From Gammaproteobacteria bacterium (GTDB taxonomy: Bacteria > Pseudomonadota > Gammaproteobacteria > HyVt-429), in contig JAJDOE010000052.1 of NCBI GenBank assembly GCA_022340345.1, positions 1 to 44,062 of the forward strand: DNA of 44,062 nucleotides, given 5' to 3'. Position numbers and translations under genes: made by a program. Positions 40,113-44,062 of this stretch are shown one piece after another (position 1 is the stretch's first letter; each line of letters begins with the position of its first letter). Under the pieces are notes generated by a model. That model was not told the origin of the DNA and ran no database searches. It was given only the letters and a program-made list of their open reading frames with translations.

Positions 40113-41570
40113 ATGAGCATCACCCTTGCGAAGCTGCTTGCCGGCATCCCCGGAGTTACCGCAACCGGCGCCGAAGCAAAAATCCGTATCTCCGGCATGT
40201 GCCTGGACAGCCGCCAGTTGCAACCCGGGGATCTGTTCGTGGCGCTGCGTGGAAGCCACGATGATGGACACCACCACATTGGCGCAGCTCTGGAGGCTGG
40301 CGCCGCCGCCGTGTTGTTTGAAGATCCGCAGTGGCCTGGCGGCAACTCGCCGGTGCCCCAGTGGTGCGTGCCGCAGTTGCGCGAGCGTCTCGGTACGCTG
40401 GCGAATCGCGTCTTTGACCGGCCCTCCCATGACCTGCAGGTCATCGGTGTGACCGGCACCAACGGCAAGACGACCTGCGTTCACCTGCTGGCCCAGGCGC
40501 TGGTTGCCTGCGGCCAGAGCTGCGCGTTGATGGGCACCGTGGGGGAGGGGTTCATTAGCGCCCTGCGCCCGTCGCGCAATACCACCCCGGACGTGATCAG
40601 CGTGCACCGGACGCTGGCGGCGTTCCGCGAGCAGGGAGCCCAGGTGGTGTGCATGGAGGTCTCGTCCCATGGCCTGCAACAGGGACGCGTGGATGGCGTG
40701 CGTTTCTCCGCCGTGGTGTTCACCAACCTCAGCCACGAGCATCTCGATTACCACGGCAGTATGCGCAACTACGGGGAGGCCAAGGCGCGGTTGTTTGGTC
40801 TTCCCGGTGTCGCCCACCGGGTAATCAACGCGGACGATCCCTTCGGCCAGGAATTGCTGGCGCGCTATCCGCAATCCATCAGCTACGGTTTTTGCGAATC
40901 GGACGTGCGTGCCCTGGGCGTACGTCCGTCGCCGGACGGCCTGTCTCTGAAGATTCGCGCCGTTGGCGACGAATTCCCCCTGGTCTCGTCCCTGCTTGGT
41001 CAGTTCAACGCCGGCAACCTGCTGGCGTCCCTGGCGACCCTGCTGTGCCTGGGGCTTTCCCCCAGCGAGGCGGTGCTTGGGCTGGAGGGCGCTCGCGCGG
41101 TTCCCGGTCGCATGGAGCCCTTCGGTGGGGGCGCCGGGCGCCCGCGGGTGGTGGTGGACTACGCGCATACCCCGGCGGCGCTGGAAGCGGTGCTGCGGGC
41201 GCTGCGGGACCACGTCAGCGGCCGCATTGTGTGTGTTTTTGGCTGCGGCGGAGATCGGGATGCGGAAAAGCGGCCGATCATGGGCCAAATCGCCGAGCGG
41301 CTTGCGGACCAGGTCATTCTCACCGATGACAATCCACGCCACGAGTCGCCGGAGGAGATCGTTTCCCAGATTCGTCGCGGAATGCACTCCGAGCCCGCGG
41401 TGGTGCATGACCGGCGTGCCGCTATTCTCCAGGCCCTGGACAGCGCGCGTCCCCGTGACGTGGTGCTGGTGGCGGGTAAGGGCCACGAGGACACCCAGCA
41501 GGTGGGAGACGTCCGGATTCCTTTCAGCGACCGCACCGTAGTGAACGAACTGCTGGGGAAGGCCGCGTGA
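40113..41570 (+). CDS. murE: UDP-MurNAc-tripeptide synthetase MurE (meso-DAP adding)
   Basis: A 485-residue Mur ligase adding the third amino acid to UDP-MurNAc-L-Ala-D-Glu. ATG 40113, one base after the ftsI stop, gives MSITLAKLLAGIPGV. The ATP loop GTNGKTT lies near residues 115-121, VSSHGLQQGRVDG and the carbamylated-Lys region (YGEAKARLF) follow, and the DNPRHE motif marks meso-diaminopimelate rather than lysine specificity. This supports a Gram-negative peptidoglycan. The stop overlaps the start of murF. Confidence 0.96.
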   Translation: MSITLAKLLAGIPGVTATGAEAKIRISGMCLDSRQLQPGDLFVALRGSHDDGHHHIGAALEAGAAAVLFEDPQWPGGNSPVPQWCVPQLRERLGTLANRVFDRPSHDLQVIGVTGTNGKTTCVHLLAQALVACGQSCALMGTVGEGFISALRPSRNTTPDVISVHRTLAAFREQGAQVVCMEVSSHGLQQGRVDGVRFSAVVFTNLSHEHLDYHGSMRNYGEAKARLFGLPGVAHRVINADDPFGQELLARYPQSISYGFCESDVRALGVRPSPDGLSLKIRAVGDEFPLVSSLLGQFNAGNLLASLATLLCLGLSPSEAVLGLEGARAVPGRMEPFGGGAGRPRVVVDYAHTPAALEAVLRALRDHVSGRIVCVFGCGGDRDAEKRPIMGQIAERLADQVILTDDNPRHESPEEIVSQIRRGMHSEPAVVHDRRAAILQALDSARPRDVVLVAGKGHEDTQQVGDVRIPFSDRTVVNELLGKAA

Positions 41571-42913
41571 TGCAACTGAGCACCGCCGCCAGCACCGTGG
41601 ACGGGCAACTGATTGGGGCCGACTCCTGGTTCACGGCGGTGTCCACCGATAGCCGCCGTTTGCGGGGCGGTGAATTGTTCGTCGCCTTGCGTGGCCCCCG
41701 TTTCGACGGCCATGACTACCTGGCCGCAGCCCGTGCCGCCGGCGCCGCCGGCGCGCTGGTCAGCGACCCGGAGGGGCTGCCGTTTCCGCAAGTGGCGGTG
41801 ACGGACACCCTGGACGCCCTGACCCGGCTGGCCGCCGGCTGGCGGGCGCGCTACGCGCATCCGCTGGTGGCAATCACCGGCAGCAACGGCAAGACCACGG
41901 TGAAGGAACTCATCGCCGCGATCTGCGGCCAGCTGGCGCCTACCCTGCGCACGCCAGGCAACCTGAACAATCACATCGGGGTTCCGCTGACCCTGCTCCG
42001 GTTGCGGGACGAGCACCGCTTCGCGGTCGTGGAAATGGGGATGAACCACGCGGGAGAGATCACCCGGCTTAGCCGGCTGGCACAGCCGGCGGTGGCGGTG
42101 CTGAACAATGCCCAGGCGGCGCACCTGGCGGGTTTCGCCGATGGCGTCGAAGCAGTGGCGCGGGCCAAGGCGGAAATTTTCGATGGCCTGGGGAACGCCG
42201 GCATGGCGGTGGTGAACGCGGATGATCCGCACGCCAGCCTGTGGCTGGAGATGCTCGGCGAGCGCCAGTCATTGCGTTTCGGTGAGCAGCCCGACGCGCA
42301 GGTTCGCGCCACGGATATTCAGGGCAACCGATTTACGCTGCTGCTGCCGGACGGCTCCGCCACGCCGGTGCGGCTGCGCCTGGAGGGGCGGCACAACGTG
42401 CACAACGCCCTGGCCGCCGCCGCCGCGGCTTTTGCTCTGGGAATCCGCCCGGATGCGATCCGCCGTGGCCTGGAAAGCGTGGCGGCGATTGCCGGGCGGC
42501 TGCAGCGACTGTCGTTGCCGGGTGGCGCAACCCTGCTGGACGACAGCTACAACGCCAATCCCGCTTCGCTGGAAGCGGCCGTCGCGGTGCTGGCCGCCGA
42601 GGCCGGCCGGCGCGTGCTGGTGCTGGGCGATATGGGGGAGCTGGGCGCATCCGAACGGCAACTGCACGCACGCTGTGGCACCGCGGCCCGGACCGCCGGG
42701 CTGGACGCCCTGTATACGCTTGGCGAGCTGGCGCGGTCGGCGGCGGAGGCCTTCGGCGAAGGCGCCCGGGAATTCGATGATCTGCCGGCGCTGGTCGCGG
42801 CGATACAGGACTTCCTGGCCGGGCCCGGACCGGTGAGCCTGCTGGTCAAGGGCTCCCGCGCCAGTTGCATGGAACGGGTGGTGAAGGCGCTGGTGGGCGG
42901 GAGGGTCGACTGA
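41570..42913 (+). CDS. murF: UDP-MurNAc-tripeptide-D-Ala-D-Ala ligase MurF
   Basis: A 447-residue Mur ligase that adds D-Ala-D-Ala to the UDP-MurNAc tripeptide. The start is ATG 41570 in a TGATG overlap with murE; a GTG one codon earlier is possible. The ATP site [14 protein letters not shown], the [10 protein letters not shown] motif, [17 protein letters not shown] and [16 protein letters not shown] are diagnostic of MurF. The stop overlaps the mraY start. Confidence 0.96.
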   Translation: MQLSTAASTVDGQLIGADSWFTAVSTDSRRLRGGELFVALRGPRFDGHDYLAAARAAGAAGALVSDPEGLPFPQVAVTDTLDALTRLAAGWRARYAHPLVAITGSNGKTTVKELIAAICGQLAPTLRTPGNLNNHIGVPLTLLRLRDEHRFAVVEMGMNHAGEITRLSRLAQPAVAVLNNAQAAHLAGFADGVEAVARAKAEIFDGLGNAGMAVVNADDPHASLWLEMLGERQSLRFGEQPDAQVRATDIQGNRFTLLLPDGSATPVRLRLEGRHNVHNALAAAAAAFALGIRPDAIRRGLESVAAIAGRLQRLSLPGGATLLDDSYNANPASLEAAVAVLAAEAGRRVLVLGDMGELGASERQLHARCGTAARTAGLDALYTLGELARSAAEAFGEGAREFDDLPALVAAIQDFLAGPGPVSLLVKGSRASCMERVVKALVGGRVD

Positions 42914-43998
42914 TGTTGCACGCCCTGTTCGACACGCTGGCCCAGGACTACACGGCCCTGAACCTGTTTCGCTACATCACTTTCCGCGCCATCTGCGCGG
43001 TGCTCACCGCGCTGGCCATCTGCCTGGTGCTGGGCCCGAGCATGATCCGCCGCCTCACCCGCAACCAACTGGAGCAGACGGTACGCCAGGACGGGCCACC
43101 CACCCACTTTCACAAAGTCGGCACGCCCACCATGGGGGGCGCGCTGATCCTGGTGTCGGTGCTGCTGGCGACCCTGCTGTGGGCGGATCTGTCCAACCGC
43201 TTCGTCTGGATCGTGCTGCTTACCTGCCTGTTCTTCGGGCTCATCGGCTGGGTGGACGATTACCGCAAGATTGTGGACAAGAACCCGCGTGGCATCGGCG
43301 CCGGATCCAAATTCTTCTGGCAGTCGGTGGTGGGCTTCGCTGCCGCCATCTGTCTGTATGTCACCGCCCAGTCGCCGGCGGAGACGGCGCTGCTGCTGCC
43401 GTTCCTGAAGGGCGTATCCATTCCCCTCGGTGCGGTGAGCTTCGTGTCGCTTACCTACCTGGTGATCGTCGGCACTTCCAATGCGGTCAACCTTACCGAC
43501 GGCCTGGACGGGCTGGCGATCCTGCCCACGGTTATGGTGGCAGGCGCGCTGGGAGTGTTCGCCTACGTCATGGGCAACAGCGTGTTCTCCGGCTATCTGG
43601 GGTTCCCATTCATTTCCGGTACCGGCGAGGTATTGATTTTCTGCGCAGCGCTGGTCGGTGCAGGGCTCGGTTTCCTGTGGTTCAACACCTACCCGGCACA
43701 GGTATTCATGGGCGACATCGGCGCGCTGGCCCTGGGTGCCGCGCTGGGAACGGTGGCGGTGGTGGTACGCCAGGAGATCGTGCTGGCGATCATGGGTGGC
43801 GTGTTCGTGATCGAGACGGTGTCCGTGGTGTTGCAGGTGGCTTCGTTCAAGTTGTTGGGCAAGCGAGTTTTTCGCATGGCGCCGCTGCATCACCATTTCG
43901 AACTCAAGGGCTGGCCGGAGCCAAGAGTGATCGTGCGGTTCTGGATCATCAGCCTGATCCTGGTGCTCATCGGTCTGGCCACTCTCAAGGTGCGGTGA
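42913..43998 (+). CDS. mraY: Phospho-MurNAc-pentapeptide transferase MraY
   Basis: A 361-residue, ten-helix inner-membrane enzyme that makes lipid I from UDP-MurNAc-pentapeptide and undecaprenyl phosphate. ATG 42913 (TGATG overlap with murF) gives [21 protein letters not shown], the usual start (cited in part). The active-site motifs are GWVDDYRK (Asp pair), [22 protein letters not shown] and the C-terminal [12 protein letters not shown]. It is followed by murD in a GTGA overlap. Confidence 0.97.
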   Translation: MLHALFDTLAQDYTALNLFRYITFRAICAVLTALAICLVLGPSMIRRLTRNQLEQTVRQDGPPTHFHKVGTPTMGGALILVSVLLATLLWADLSNRFVWIVLLTCLFFGLIGWVDDYRKIVDKNPRGIGAGSKFFWQSVVGFAAAICLYVTAQSPAETALLLPFLKGVSIPLGAVSFVSLTYLVIVGTSNAVNLTDGLDGLAILPTVMVAGALGVFAYVMGNSVFSGYLGFPFISGTGEVLIFCAALVGAGLGFLWFNTYPAQVFMGDIGALALGAALGTVAVVVRQEIVLAIMGGVFVIETVSVVLQVASFKLLGKRVFRMAPLHHHFELKGWPEPRVIVRFWIISLILVLIGLATLKVR

Positions 43999-44062
43999 CG
44001 ATTGCCGGTATGCACAACATCAGCTCATACGCATCCGATGTTCCGGGGCCGGTGGTCGTGAA
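43995..44062 (+). CDS. murD: Start of murD (UDP-MurNAc-L-alanine--D-glutamate ligase), truncated by the window
   Basis: Only about 22 codons are visible. GTG 43995 overlaps the mraY stop (GTGA); an ATG at 44010 is an alternative. The reading frame ends in PGPVVV, which fits the strand before the VVGLGxTG nucleotide-binding loop of MurD. The identification rests mainly on gene order: murD follows mraY in this cluster. The frame runs off the window end. Confidence 0.7.
   Translation, partial: MTIAGMHNISSYASDVPGPVVV

Overview
The window is about 44 kb of gene-dense, GC-rich chromosomal DNA from a Gram-negative bacterium, most likely a gammaproteobacterium. The evidence is the dcw cluster order (mraZ-rsmH-ftsL-ftsI-murE-murF-mraY-murD), a meso-diaminopimelate-type MurE, LpoA with YraN, GmhA and RsmI, an HAD-IB/rppH neighbourhood, a FadL-type outer membrane protein, AcpH, and a class A RNase P RNA. 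A SulP permease, a persulfide dioxygenase-rhodanese fusion and a TtrS/TtrR-like two-component pair suggest a sulfur-oxidising lifestyle, but no species is assigned. I saw no transposase, phage gene, tRNA, rRNA or CRISPR array.

Layout. 1-1161: the end of a FadL-family porin, a strong terminator, and a secreted SCP2-type lipid-binding protein. 1168-6693: two hairpin repeats, a PilT/PilU-type ATPase, a LysR regulator, then a small conserved-looking gene, a CRP-like regulator and a CHASE2 adenylate cyclase, the last two overlapping. 6680-8333 (minus): an HAD-IB phosphatase and an orphan FecCD permease. 8417-13069: rppH, then an RND efflux adaptor and pump. 13048-15153: two unknown minus-strand genes, a macrodomain protein and an EipA (DUF1134) protein. 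15369-16669 (minus): thyA-folA. 16786-21023: two lipoproteins (Sel1-like; MCE-like plus coiled coil) leading into the TtrS/TtrR-like pair. 21063-23813 (minus): SulP then the persulfide dioxygenase-rhodanese. 24131-25702: an ACT/PilZ-like protein. 25774-27737: an ECF sigma factor, an anti-sigma factor and a double-PDZ periplasmic protein. 27843-29828: an MFS transporter diverging from acpH and a tiny membrane protein. 29839-35000 (minus): a tightly overlapped operon lpoA-yraN-gmhA-rfaE2-FAD oxidase-unknown, divergent from rsmI. 36179-36524: rnpB with its promoter. 36643-44062: the dcw cluster with a clear promoter and MraZ operator.

How parts fit together. The CRP-like regulator keeps the residues for cyclic-nucleotide and TGTGA recognition and is translationally coupled to a catalytically intact cyclase, so they probably form a local cAMP circuit. 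The sulfur genes (sensor, response regulator, SulP, persulfide dioxygenase) converge at 21023-21063 and are plausibly one regulon. The sigma/anti-sigma/PDZ set looks like a self-contained envelope-stress module. The lpoA operon and the dcw cluster are standard envelope-biogenesis blocks. Most of the region is ordinary core genome. The least explained parts are the ACT/PilZ-like protein, the lipoprotein pair, and several intergenic repeats, including an imperfect repeat of about 74 bp present at two places.
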